In this document: positions 38,259 to 47,300 of the stretch, one piece after another
How positions within the stretch are numbered: the first letter of the stretch is position 1
Layout of the letters: each line of letters starts with the position of its first letter
Assembly: GCF_900187455.1 (NCBI RefSeq)
Contig: NZ_FYDX01000015.1
Location: 124,001-188,000, forward strand
Length of the DNA: 64,000 bases
Source: Pseudomonas sp. Irchel 3E13
GTDB taxonomy: Bacteria > Pseudomonadota > Gammaproteobacteria > Pseudomonadales > Pseudomonadaceae
Direction of reading: 5' to 3'
Made by a program: the position numbers and the translations under genes
The notes under the pieces: model-generated
Told to the model about the DNA's origin: nothing
The model's database searches: none
What the model saw: only the letters and a program-made list of their open reading frames with translations

Positions 38259-40379
38259 TCAGAACGCCGACTCCCGAATCACCACCGCCACCAGGTTATT
38301 CACTCCCCGCCACAACAAACTCTGCCGCTCTCCCTCCAGCACCACCGTGCCCCGCAGAACCATGGCGTTCTCCGGTGCATCACCGCTCACCCGCAACGTC
38401 GCCCGGTACAGCGCTTGTTCGGGCTTGGGCGGTTCGTTGCCGTCGAGGCTGGCGGCGATGCTGCCCTGGTAGGGCGAGGCGAGTTCCGGCGCCGAGCCGA
38501 GGCGGCGGCTGGCGGTCTGCGCCAGGTGTTCGAGCTGTACCGGCCGCGCGGCGCGGCTGAAGGTCTCGGGGTAGAACCAGCCGCGGCTGTCTGGCGGCAG
38601 GCGGTGCAGGTCATGTTCTTCGACAAACGCTTCGACCTGCTGACCATCGTCACCCACCAGCGTGCCCAGCCATTGCCCCGCGGGCAGCCATTCGCCTATC
38701 GCCAGCGGTTCGGCCACTTCGCGGACCTCGCCGGCAAACGCCGCACGCACGGTGAGCTCCTGCCATTGCTGACGCAGCACCTGCTGGCGCTGTTGCGCGG
38801 CAGTCAGTTCCTGGCGTACCACTCCCAGTCCGGCGGCGCTTTCGCGGTCGAGCAACTGGAAGCTGGTCTGCCATTGCAGGATCAGGATGCGCCGTTCGAC
38901 GCTGTCCAGTTCATGCCGCAGGTCCGGCGCATCGAGCATGAACAGCGGCTGCCCGGCCTGAACCCGGTCGCCAGGCTGTACCAGCACCTGCGCCAGCCGT
39001 CCGGCCACCGGCGTGTACAGACTGCTCTGCTGCGCGGCCTTGAGCAGCGCCGGGGCTTCGACGCTGCTGCGCCATGGCAGGCACAGCAGCACCAGCGCCA
39101 GCAGACAGGCGGACAGGCTGATCAGACTGTTGCGGTTCATGCGGTAGTCCTTGCGGCGGGCGAACCACTGGCGCGCTTCGTTGACCAATGGCAGCAGGAT
39201 GAAATAGCCGATCTCGACGGCGAACAGCAGCAGGCCGAGCAGCTTGAAGGCGAAGTGGTAGACCAGCAGGGCGATGCCCAGAAACAGGAAGAACCGGTAG
39301 ATCCAGGTGCCGATGGAGTAACCGATCAGCACCCGCCGCATGCCCGCGGAAAAAAACTCCGGTGGCGGATCGCCGAAACCGAACAGCACTTCGCGCAGGC
39401 GCCAGCGGGTCAGGGCGAAGGCGCGTTGTTGCAGGTTGGGCACGCCGAGCAGGTCGGACAACAGGAAGTAGCCGTCGAAGCGCATGAACGGGCTGAGGTT
39501 GACCGCCAGGGTGAGGATCCAGGTGGTGCTGGCCAGGGTGAACACGGCGCTGCGCAGCATGCCGTCCTGCAGGAAACTCCAGAGCAGCGTGGCCCAGCAA
39601 GCCAGGGCCAGTTCCGCGGCCATGCCGGCGGCGCCGATGGCCAGTCGCTGGCGACGCCGGGCCAGACGCCAGGCGCCGGAGGTGTCGGTGTAGAGCACCG
39701 GCCACATCACCAGCAGCGCCACGCCCATGGTTGCCACCCGCGCGCCGTGGCGCTTGCAGGTGTAGGCGTGGCCCAACTCGTGGAGCACCTTGGCGAGGAT
39801 CAGGGTCAACCCGGCCAGTGCCGCGCCCTGGAAAGTGAAGAAGTGCAGGAAGGTGTGGGTGAAGGTGTCCCACTGGCGGAGCACCAGGGCCAGGCCGAGC
39901 AGGCCGGCGGCGACGGTCAGCAGCAGGAAAGTGCGGCTGAAGAACGGCGCGACCCAGGGCAGCGTGCGTTGCAGAAAGGCATCCGGGCGCAGCAACGGCA
40001 CGCGCACGAACAGGTAGTTTTTCAGCAGCCAGCGTGCCCAGCCGGTCTTGCGGTTGTGCAGGGCCTCCAGCAGGCGTCCGCGGTCTTCGTCGTCGCGGCA
40101 TTGCAGCAGGTGGTTGTGGCGCAGGAAGGCGCGCAGGCGTTCGACGTCCTGGGCGTCCAGCTTCAGGGTGGTGCTGGCGCTGACCTGCTCGGCGATGCGT
40201 TGCGCGCAGCCGAGGCTCCAGCGTTTGAGGATCTCCAGTTCGGCCCAGCCAAGGCGGAAGAACTGTCCGCTGGCCGGGTCTTCCAGGGTCCAGCCGGGCG
40301 CGCCGCTGGCATCCCGCGGGCCGGGGTGCAGGCGCAATTCTTCGCGCAGTTCGCCGAGGGTGGTGCTGGCGGCGGTCAC
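38259..40379 (-). CDS. PqqD-like / M50 metalloprotease / HlyD fusion, secretion component
   Basis: 706 residues. About 29-95 (WTLEDPASGQFFRLGWAELE, then DVERLRAFLRHNHLL) has the pattern of a PqqD-like winged-helix domain, the leader-recognition element of peptide-modifying systems. Several membrane segments from about 150 to 410 carry the M50 site-2-protease motif HELGH (200-204) and NLSPFMRFDGYF (294-305), the second zinc motif. Periplasmic HlyD/biotinyl-lipoyl arm from about 440 (TPVAGRLAQVLVQPGDRV) to the end. A membrane protease joined to an adaptor suggests processing and export of a tagged client. Last gene of a four-gene operon; overlaps the upstream gene by 4 bp. Confidence 0.85.
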   Translation of the reverse strand: MTAASTTLGELREELRLHPGPRDASGAPGWTLEDPASGQFFRLGWAELEILKRWSLGCAQRIAEQVSASTTLKLDAQDVERLRAFLRHNHLLQCRDDEDRGRLLEALHNRKTGWARWLLKNYLFVRVPLLRPDAFLQRTLPWVAPFFSRTFLLLTVAAGLLGLALVLRQWDTFTHTFLHFFTFQGAALAGLTLILAKVLHELGHAYTCKRHGARVATMGVALLVMWPVLYTDTSGAWRLARRRQRLAIGAAGMAAELALACWATLLWSFLQDGMLRSAVFTLASTTWILTLAVNLSPFMRFDGYFLLSDLLGVPNLQQRAFALTRWRLREVLFGFGDPPPEFFSAGMRRVLIGYSIGTWIYRFFLFLGIALLVYHFAFKLLGLLLFAVEIGYFILLPLVNEARQWFARRKDYRMNRNSLISLSACLLALVLLCLPWRSSVEAPALLKAAQQSSLYTPVAGRLAQVLVQPGDRVQAGQPLFMLDAPDLRHELDSVERRILILQWQTSFQLLDRESAAGLGVVRQELTAAQQRQQVLRQQWQELTVRAAFAGEVREVAEPLAIGEWLPAGQWLGTLVGDDGQQVEAFVEEHDLHRLPPDSRGWFYPETFSRAARPVQLEHLAQTASRRLGSAPELASPYQGSIAASLDGNEPPKPEQALYRATLRVSGDAPENAMVLRGTVVLEGERQSLLWRGVNNLVAVVIRESAF

Positions 40380-41707
40380 AGGGCGAACCAGATGCGCAGG
40401 GTCGCCAGCGGCCGGCGCAACAGGTAGGTGAACAGCGTGGTGCGTTCGCCATAGACCTTGGCCGTGCCTTTGAGGCCGATGCGGATTCGCGGGTCGGCCT
40501 CGTTGAACGCCGCCTTCAGCCGATAGGCCATGCCGCCCTCGGCGGTGGCCGTGGCGCGGTAGCCCAGGCGCTTGAGGCTGCCTTGCAATGGCGCCGCCGG
40601 GTCGGTGTTGAGGAACAGCAGCACCTCGGCGCCGCTTTGCAATTCGATGGCGTCATTGACCGGCAACTGGATCTCCAGTTGGGTGTGCGCCGGGTCCGCC
40701 ACCTGCAGGATCTGTTCGCCGAGGGACACCGGACGACCCTGCCATTGCGCCGGGTCGTCGAACAGCGCGACGCCGTCGTGCGGGGCGAGGATCCGCGTGC
40801 GTTCAAGGCTTTGTTCGAGAAAGCGCACCTCGGCCATGGCCTGTTCGCGGCGGCCTTGCAGCACCGCCAGCCCGGCCTTGCTGCGGGCGTCGCTGAGGGC
40901 TTGTTGCTGGGCCTGGCGGAACTCGCCGTCGGCGATCGCCAGGGCCTGGCGCGAAGCTTCCAGGCGGCTTTGCAGTTCACGGGCGTCGAGCTGGATCAGC
41001 GGCTGACCGGCCTGCACGGTCTGGTTCGGTTCGACCAACAGACGCTCCACCACACCTTGCAGCGGTGCGCGCAGCACGCTCGGTTGCAGGGCGACGATTT
41101 CCGCCGGGGCGAGGGTGGCCTGGCGGATCGGCAGGAGCAGGATCAGCAGCAGCGCGCCGGCCCCGCCGAGCCACCAACGACGATCACGGCGCAAGCGCTG
41201 CAACGGACGCGGACGCGCCGGTTGCAGGCTGGCCCAGGCGTGGCCGAACGCATCCTGCATCAGCGGCAGCAGCGTGGCGTCGTTGCCGTCCAGCGGCTGG
41301 TCGCGGGCCAGCAGCAGGGCGCCGAGCACGTGACCGTGACGGTCCGCCAGCGGCAGCCAGACCAGCCACGACGGCAGGTATTCGGCCCATTGCGCCTGAT
41401 CGGCGCTGCCCAGTTGGCTGGCATTGAACTGCGCCAGTTTCGGCCCCGGGTGTTGCTGTTGCCAGGTGCGGCAATGGCTGGCGAGCCAGTGATTGAACGG
41501 CGCGTCGGCTTCCACCGTGGCCAGCCCGGACAGGCTCAGCAGGCGCTGCTCGCGGGCGTCCCAGAGCATGGCCTGGCGATAGGGCAGCAGGCGCCGGCTG
41601 TCGTTGACCATGACGAAGCCCAGCGCCGCCATGTCCTCGGCGGCGCGGACCTGACGTTCGAGCTGGACCAGGCCGGCCAGTGCCGGCGTCGGCAGGGCGG
41701 CGCTCAT
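40376..41707 (-). CDS. GAF-like domain plus HlyD periplasmic adaptor
   Basis: 443 residues. The N-terminal about 170 residues look like a cytoplasmic GAF-type sensor (VQLERQVRAAEDMAALGFVM and WLVWLPLADRHGHVLGALLLA). A single membrane segment at about 178-194 (WWLGGAGALLLILLLPI) leads to a periplasmic HlyD domain with a coiled-coil hairpin (about 205-435). Inner-membrane adaptor that could couple a cytoplasmic signal to the exporter. Overlaps both neighbours by 4 bp, so the stoichiometry of the operon is translationally coupled. Confidence 0.84.
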   Translation of the reverse strand: MSAALPTPALAGLVQLERQVRAAEDMAALGFVMVNDSRRLLPYRQAMLWDAREQRLLSLSGLATVEADAPFNHWLASHCRTWQQQHPGPKLAQFNASQLGSADQAQWAEYLPSWLVWLPLADRHGHVLGALLLARDQPLDGNDATLLPLMQDAFGHAWASLQPARPRPLQRLRRDRRWWLGGAGALLLILLLPIRQATLAPAEIVALQPSVLRAPLQGVVERLLVEPNQTVQAGQPLIQLDARELQSRLEASRQALAIADGEFRQAQQQALSDARSKAGLAVLQGRREQAMAEVRFLEQSLERTRILAPHDGVALFDDPAQWQGRPVSLGEQILQVADPAHTQLEIQLPVNDAIELQSGAEVLLFLNTDPAAPLQGSLKRLGYRATATAEGGMAYRLKAAFNEADPRIRIGLKGTAKVYGERTTLFTYLLRRPLATLRIWFAL

Positions 41708-42489
41708 GTTGGCGGCGCCGCTGGCGGGTCGATGCGCGCGGTGCCGCTCATGCCGGGGAGCAATTGCCCGGGTTGCGCGTCGAGGCGGCCGAAGACCTTG
41801 AGGGTCTGGCTCAGCGGGTCGATCACCGAGCCCAGGCGTTCGACCCTGGCCTCGTAGTCGCCGCCGGTTTCTTCCAGGTGCACGTTGAAGCGGTAGCCCG
41901 GCTTGAGCCAGGCCATCCAGCGCGACGGCACGATCAATTCCACCTCGAAGGCGCTGTCGTCATACAGCGCCAGCAGCTCCTTGCCTTCGGCGACGTATTC
42001 CCCCGGCTGCACCTTGCGTTCGGCGACCCGCCCGGAGAACGGCGCGGCGATGCTGCAATGCTGCACCATCACCTGGTTCACGCCGTTCTGCGCCCGCGCC
42101 ATGCTCAGTTCGGCCTGGGCCTGGCTGAGGTCGGAGACGCTGATGGACTGCAACTGGTCGAGCTTCTTCGCCACGCCGAGCTTTTTGTTCGCCGCTTCCT
42201 GGGCGGCGCCGGAGTGACCCAGGCGCGCGCGGTGAATGGCGCAGTCGAAGGCGACCAGACGGTCGCCCTTGCGGAAGCTGTCGCCTTCCTTGACCTTCAG
42301 CTCGGTGATCTTGCCCGCCAGTTCGCTGGAAATCACCGTGCGCTGGCTGGCGCTGAGCTGGACCCGCAGGTCCGGCGCGTTCATCGCACTGGTCGCTGGC
42401 GCCTGCAACGGCGCGGGCTCCTCGGCCAGGACCGTGGCGCTGCCGAGCAGCAGCGCCAGCAGCCAGGTTTCAGCGGCGGGCCGGCGCAT
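41704..42489 (-). CDS. Periplasmic HlyD-family adaptor protein
   Basis: 261 residues. Signal peptide at the N terminus (LLALLLGSATVLAEE, cleavage after VLA), so unlike ordinary HlyD proteins it is exported and has no inner-membrane anchor. Lipoyl halves around SELAGKITELKVKEGDSFRK and AAPFSGRVAERKVQPGEY flank a helical hairpin. Third adaptor module of the operon. Its start overlaps the TolC-like gene by 20 bp. Confidence 0.85.
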   Translation of the reverse strand: MRRPAAETWLLALLLGSATVLAEEPAPLQAPATSAMNAPDLRVQLSASQRTVISSELAGKITELKVKEGDSFRKGDRLVAFDCAIHRARLGHSGAAQEAANKKLGVAKKLDQLQSISVSDLSQAQAELSMARAQNGVNQVMVQHCSIAAPFSGRVAERKVQPGEYVAEGKELLALYDDSAFEVELIVPSRWMAWLKPGYRFNVHLEETGGDYEARVERLGSVIDPLSQTLKVFGRLDAQPGQLLPGMSGTARIDPPAAPPT

Positions 42490-44137
42490 GGCTGACCTCG
42501 ACCACTTCGGTGCCCTGCAACGAACCGACGCTGCTCCACAGGTCCAGTTTCACTGGCTGCAGCCGTTGCGGGGTGACGTAGTCGGTGCTGCTCACGGCGT
42601 AGCGCAGCATCAGCGGTGCCTGGATCGTGCCTTGGGCCAGGGCCGCGCTTTTCTGGCCGATGGCGCGGGCCAGTTCGGCGACGCTGTCACCGGCCAGGCG
42701 CTCCGGCAGCGGGTCGAGGCCGGCGGCCTGGTAGATGGCGCCGTAGGCGGTTTGCAACTGGGCGAAGCTGCGGTCGCGGCTGCGCAGAGCGAGAACCGTC
42801 TCGGTGCTGGTGCGCACCTGTTCCAGCACGGTTTGGGCGTCACTGCGCACGGCGTTTTCGGTCTGTAGCAGGATGCCGTTCTGGATTCGTTGCAACTCGT
42901 TGGAGCGCTCGAACAACTGGGTGGCCTGATGGTATTGCTGCCAGGCCACGTTGACCTGGGTCAGCACCGCCATGCGCATGGCCTGGCGGCGCATTTCGCC
43001 CAGTGCTTCACGGGCTTCGCCGGTGCGGCTGATGGCTGGGTAGGCGAGCACGTTGAACAGGTTCCAGCTCACTTGCACGCCAGCGTCGGCCCAGTGGTTG
43101 TTGGTGGTGTAGCTGTTGCTGTCGTAGTTGCCACCGACAAACAGCGAGGCCCCCGGCAGCAGGCGCAGCAGCGCGGCGCGGGTTTCCAGCACAGCGTTGC
43201 GCGCCTGGTAACTTTCCTCGCGGACTTCCGGGCGGCGGACCATGGCCATGGCTTCCAGGTCGTCGAGGCGGTAGGCCAGGTTCGGTGCCTGGAGCTGTTG
43301 ATCGCTGGGCACCACGACGTCGAAGCGGGTCGCCGGCGGCAGGTTCATCAAGCCGGCCAGGCGCGCCTTGGCGGTGGCCAGTTCGCCGTCGACGGTTTCC
43401 AGTTGGCGCACCATTTCCAGCAGGCCTTTCTGGTAGCGCAGGGCGTCCACCGGCGCGAGCAGGCGCTGGCGTTCGGTCTGCCGGGCCTGTTCCAGCGCCT
43501 GGCGGGCATCGGCCAGGGCGCGCTGCACTTGCGGTTGCAGGCGCTGGGCGGTGGCGGCTTCCCAGTAGGCGCTGCGCACCTGCTGGATGATGTCGGCGAT
43601 CACCCGGCGCCGGCGTTCTTCGGCGGCCAGCACCTTGTTGGCCTGGGCCTTGGCGCCGAAGTAGCCGATGCCGAAGTCCAGCACGTTCCACGACATCTGC
43701 AAGTCGGCGCTGCGCACCGAGCGGTCCTGGCTGGTGGACGGCTCCAGCGACTGGTTGCCGGTGCGGATCGATTCGCTGGAGGAGGCCAGGGTGTTGTCGC
43801 GGCCACGCCAGCCGGCGCGGGCGGCCAGCTTGGGCAGCATGTCGAAGCTGCTCTGCTCCAGCAGGTTGTCTTCCAGGGCGCGTTCCATCAGGCCCAGCCG
43901 CTGTTGCAGGTTGTACTTGACCGCGCGGGCCATGGCCTGGTCGAGGTCGATGGCCTGGGTCACCGGTTCCTGGTTGTCGAACATCTGGCTGCGGTCGGCG
44001 CTGGCCTGGGCCAGTTGCTGGTCGAGGGTCAGTGGTTCGGGGGTGATGGCACACGCGCTCAGGCCCATGGCCATGAAGCCGACGGCGAGGTTCAGCGGCA
44101 GCCGTTTCGGCGAGCCGGGCAGTTGCTTCTTGATCAC
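42470..44137 (-). CDS. TolC-family outer-membrane factor, lipoprotein
   Basis: 555 residues from GTG 44137, preceded by AAGGGAA at a good distance; upstream codons to 44224 do not look like a signal sequence. Basic N terminus and lipobox LSAC (ends at the future lipid-bearing cysteine) give an outer-membrane lipoprotein, as in the OprM/NodT branch. Long helical segments with AQAN and YEAATAQR-type repeats are typical of the TolC alpha-barrel. First gene of the secretion operon. No ABC ATPase or RND gene accompanies it in this window. Confidence 0.88.
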   Translation of the reverse strand: MIKKQLPGSPKRLPLNLAVGFMAMGLSACAITPEPLTLDQQLAQASADRSQMFDNQEPVTQAIDLDQAMARAVKYNLQQRLGLMERALEDNLLEQSSFDMLPKLAARAGWRGRDNTLASSSESIRTGNQSLEPSTSQDRSVRSADLQMSWNVLDFGIGYFGAKAQANKVLAAEERRRRVIADIIQQVRSAYWEAATAQRLQPQVQRALADARQALEQARQTERQRLLAPVDALRYQKGLLEMVRQLETVDGELATAKARLAGLMNLPPATRFDVVVPSDQQLQAPNLAYRLDDLEAMAMVRRPEVREESYQARNAVLETRAALLRLLPGASLFVGGNYDSNSYTTNNHWADAGVQVSWNLFNVLAYPAISRTGEAREALGEMRRQAMRMAVLTQVNVAWQQYHQATQLFERSNELQRIQNGILLQTENAVRSDAQTVLEQVRTSTETVLALRSRDRSFAQLQTAYGAIYQAAGLDPLPERLAGDSVAELARAIGQKSAALAQGTIQAPLMLRYAVSSTDYVTPQRLQPVKLDLWSSVGSLQGTEVVEVSHAPARR

Positions 44138-44201
44138 GTTATTTCCCTTGAACGAATGGTAAGCGGCGAACCAGCGGCGGGCGGTCGGCTTGGCGCTGGC
44201 G

Positions 44202-44256
44202 AGGATAGGAATCATTCCCAACATTGGGCAATTGCGGGTTTATTAAGATTGCTTAA
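44202..44256 (-). promoter_or_regulatory. Promoter of the secretion operon with TTAAG-N4-CTTAA box
   Basis: Box at 44243-44256 (TTAAG-ATTG-CTTAA), 11 nt, -35 TTGCCC (44226-44231), 18 nt, -10 TATCCT (44202-44207), then a leader of about 60 nt to GTG 44137. The sequence CAATTGCC at the -35 and GATTC before the -10 are shared with the promoter at 55270-55323. Confidence 0.7.
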
Positions 44257-44272
44257 GGTGGGGGAGCCGGTG

Positions 44273-44308
44273 GGGGCCTTATCGCTGGCTTGCCAGCGAT
44301 AAGGCCCC
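44273..44308 (-). terminator. Perfect 17-bp hairpin after the giant protein gene
   Basis: Arms 44273-44289 and 44292-44308 (GGGGCCTTATCGCTGGC and its complement) with a TT loop, 8 bases beyond the giant gene stop. No T-run follows, so it is a terminator or 3'-protective structure. Also resembles a REP-type dyad. Confidence 0.6.
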
Positions 44309-44315
44309 AAAGCGG

Positions 44316-47300
44316 TTACAGCGCCGCGAGCATCTGGCTCAGCGACTGGCTGCCAGGCAAAGCAGCCTGCTGCTGAGGTCCTTCGGCACTGAGCTGCACC
44401 TTGACCAACACCTGCCGCCCCTGGGCATCCAGCCCGCGCAGCATCAGTTCCAACTGGCCGAAGCGCGCCAGTTGCCGGTTGTCTACCCGCAGCTCGCCGC
44501 TGCGCGGGTCGAAGCGGATCCAGCCCGGCAGATCAAGTCCGTTGGCCAGACGCAGGCTGACCTTGGCACGACCATCACGGCCCGCCAGCAACCCCGTTGG
44601 AAGCTGTGCCACGCCATCGACGCCGGCCTGCACATTGACCTCGGGGGTAACGGCGGCGCTGCCGATCACCAGCGGATCCAGGGTAATGACCGTGCTGGCG
44701 ACGGCATCCAGGTCGTCGGGCTCGGGCAGGTCGTCCGGCTCCGGCAGGCGGGCGATGGCCTGGCTTTCCTCGGTGAAGGCTGTCCGGCTTTGCTCGGTCC
44801 GTTGCAGCACCTGTTCGGCGCTGGCGGGCGTTGCGTGTGGCGAGGCGGGTGCCTGGAAGCTGATCGACGGAGTGCTGAACGGTTCCGGTTGCGACCAGCG
44901 CTCGGTGCTGTCCTGCAGGATTACCGGGGCGACGGTGTTGATCGTGGGTGGGGTGATCGGGTCTACCGGATCGACGGGATCGACGGGATCGACGGGATCG
45001 ACGGGATCGACGGGATCGACAGGGTCCACCGGATCTACCGGGTCAACGGGATCGACAGGGTCAACCGGATCCACCGGATCCACCGGATCAACGGGATCAA
45101 CAGGGTCAACCGGATCCACCGGATCAACGGGGTCGACAGGGTCTACCGGATCCACCGGGTCAACGGGATCAACAGGGTCTACCGGATCCACCGGATCAAC
45201 AGGATCCACCGTCCCCGCAGTCCCCGTAAGCCTCAGATCCACCGTGAACGTGCTGCTGGCGAGCACGCCATCGTTCAACTGGAGAATCAGGCTCACACGC
45301 TCGTCACCGCTGCCCGTGGTATTGGCGTACGACAGTTGCCGCAACAGCGTGTTGACCTGGGTGCTGCTCAGCGCGGCGTCGATAGTCAGGGTCATGGCGC
45401 CGTCCGCCGACTGCAGTCGGGCCACGGCGCCGCCGTTGAGGAGAACGACGCCGTTTTCCAGGCTGAAGCCGTTGCCGGCGATCAGGCCGAACTGGTCGGC
45501 GGACGAACCGTCGAACTCGCGGCGGATAGTCAGGCTGGCGCCCTGGTAGTTGCCCTGGCCGTCATTTTCAGCGTCCAGTTCGTAGTCGCTCAGGCGCAGG
45601 GTCGGAGCCAGGGCCACCGGCTGGCCGTTGCGCTGATAGAGCGGGTCGCTGACACCCGGCGCCGACAGCACGGCCACGCCGTCGCCCAGCGCCAGCACCT
45701 GGCCGTTGCTGCCCAAAAGGAGTTGCCCGGCGTTGCCCACGGCGTCGACCGCGCCGGCAGCCAGCAGCCCTTCGCGGGTGCTGTAGCGCTGGACGCTGCC
45801 GTTTTCCAGGGTGACATAGAGGCTGAGCCCGTCAGTGCTCAGCGCGATATCGCGAATGCCCTCCAGGGCGAAGCGTTCCGCGACGGTCAGGGTCTTGTTC
45901 GCGGTGTCCAGGCTCAGGCGCTGCACGCCGTTGGCATCGGCGATGTACAGCGTCTTGCCGTCAGCACTGACAGCCAGGTGCTGGACCTTGCCGAGTTCGA
46001 CGACCACGCCGGCGGCGTCTTTCTGGCCTTTGCTCAGGCTGGTCAGCACCGTCAGCCCGCCGTCGCTGCTGCGGCTGTAGACGATCACCGAGGGGCGCGC
46101 CTCATAGACGGTGGTGACAATCAGGTAGTTGCCGCTGACGCTGATCGCCGAGGGCAGCCAAAGGTGCGGCGGTGTGTCGCCGCTGGCTTCGATCACCTGC
46201 TTGAAGGCCAGGCTGCCGTTGTCCGCGCGGCTGAAGACCATCAGCCCGGTGTCGGTCATGACATAGGCGAACTTGCCATCGGTCGACAGCTCGACCTGGC
46301 GGAAGCTTTGCCATTCGACGGACGCGTCGGTGTCCAGCACTTGCGCAAGGCTCAGCCCACCCTGGGCATCCCGCGCATACACCCGCAACTGCTGGTTATC
46401 GTTGGCCGAGACGAACAGGTGCTTGCCGTCGCTGCTCAGGCTCAGGTGCTGGATGCTTTTCAGGCCCTCGGCGAGGGGCAGGCTGCTGACCAGGCCGACC
46501 CGCCCGGCGCTGTCCAGGCTGAACAACGCCAGGTTGCCGTGGGTGTCGGCGGCATACAGCAGTTTGCCGTCGGCGCTCAACACCGCGCCGCTCAGTTCAC
46601 CCAGCCCGGCGAGGCTGGCGAGCGGGCGGGACAGGCTGAATTCGCCCAGCGCCAGCAGCGGATCGTCACCCACCACCGGGGTGTCATTGATCAATTGGGT
46701 ATTGATCCGCACGTCCAGCGCCGCCGAGGTCAGCCGGCCGTCATCGAAGGTGATGCTGAAGCGCTGCACCGCGTCCGGGCTGTGGCTGGTGCTGGCGTAG
46801 GTGAGCTGATGCAGGACGTTGTTGACGTCTTCTTTGCTCGGCATGACCCCGGCGTCGTCGTTGAAGCGCACGGTGAGTGTGCCGTTGCCGATCTCGACGC
46901 TGCCGATGACCACGTCGCCCTTGAGCAGCTTGCCGTCCACCACCTTCAAGCCGTTGCCTTCCTGGAAGCCCAGGGTGTCGCCGGCTTTGACGTTGAGCAG
47001 GGTCACGTGCAGCGTGCTGCCCTGGTAGTTGCCCAGGCCGTTGTTCAAGGCGTCGAGCTGGCTGTCGCCGATGCTCGCGACCGGCGCCAGCACCACCGCG
47101 CCTTCGCGCTCGCGGTAGAGCACGGCGGCGCCGCGGTTCTCCAGCACAGGCGCGGCGTTGGCAGCGGCCGCGCCGAAGGTGACGGTCACCGCCTGTTGCA
47201 GCGTGGTGAGGTAGTTGTCGGTCAGGGCGTAATCCATGTTTTCGCGGATTGCCAGGCTGATCTGCCGGCTGCTGGTGTTGTCGCTGCCGTGGTTGTAGAA

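Noticed and set aside
44958..45209. Nine-base periodic array as a CRISPR or noncoding satellite
   Set aside because: The period is 9 bp, has no spacers, and encodes Val-Asp-Pro in frame with silent-site variation.
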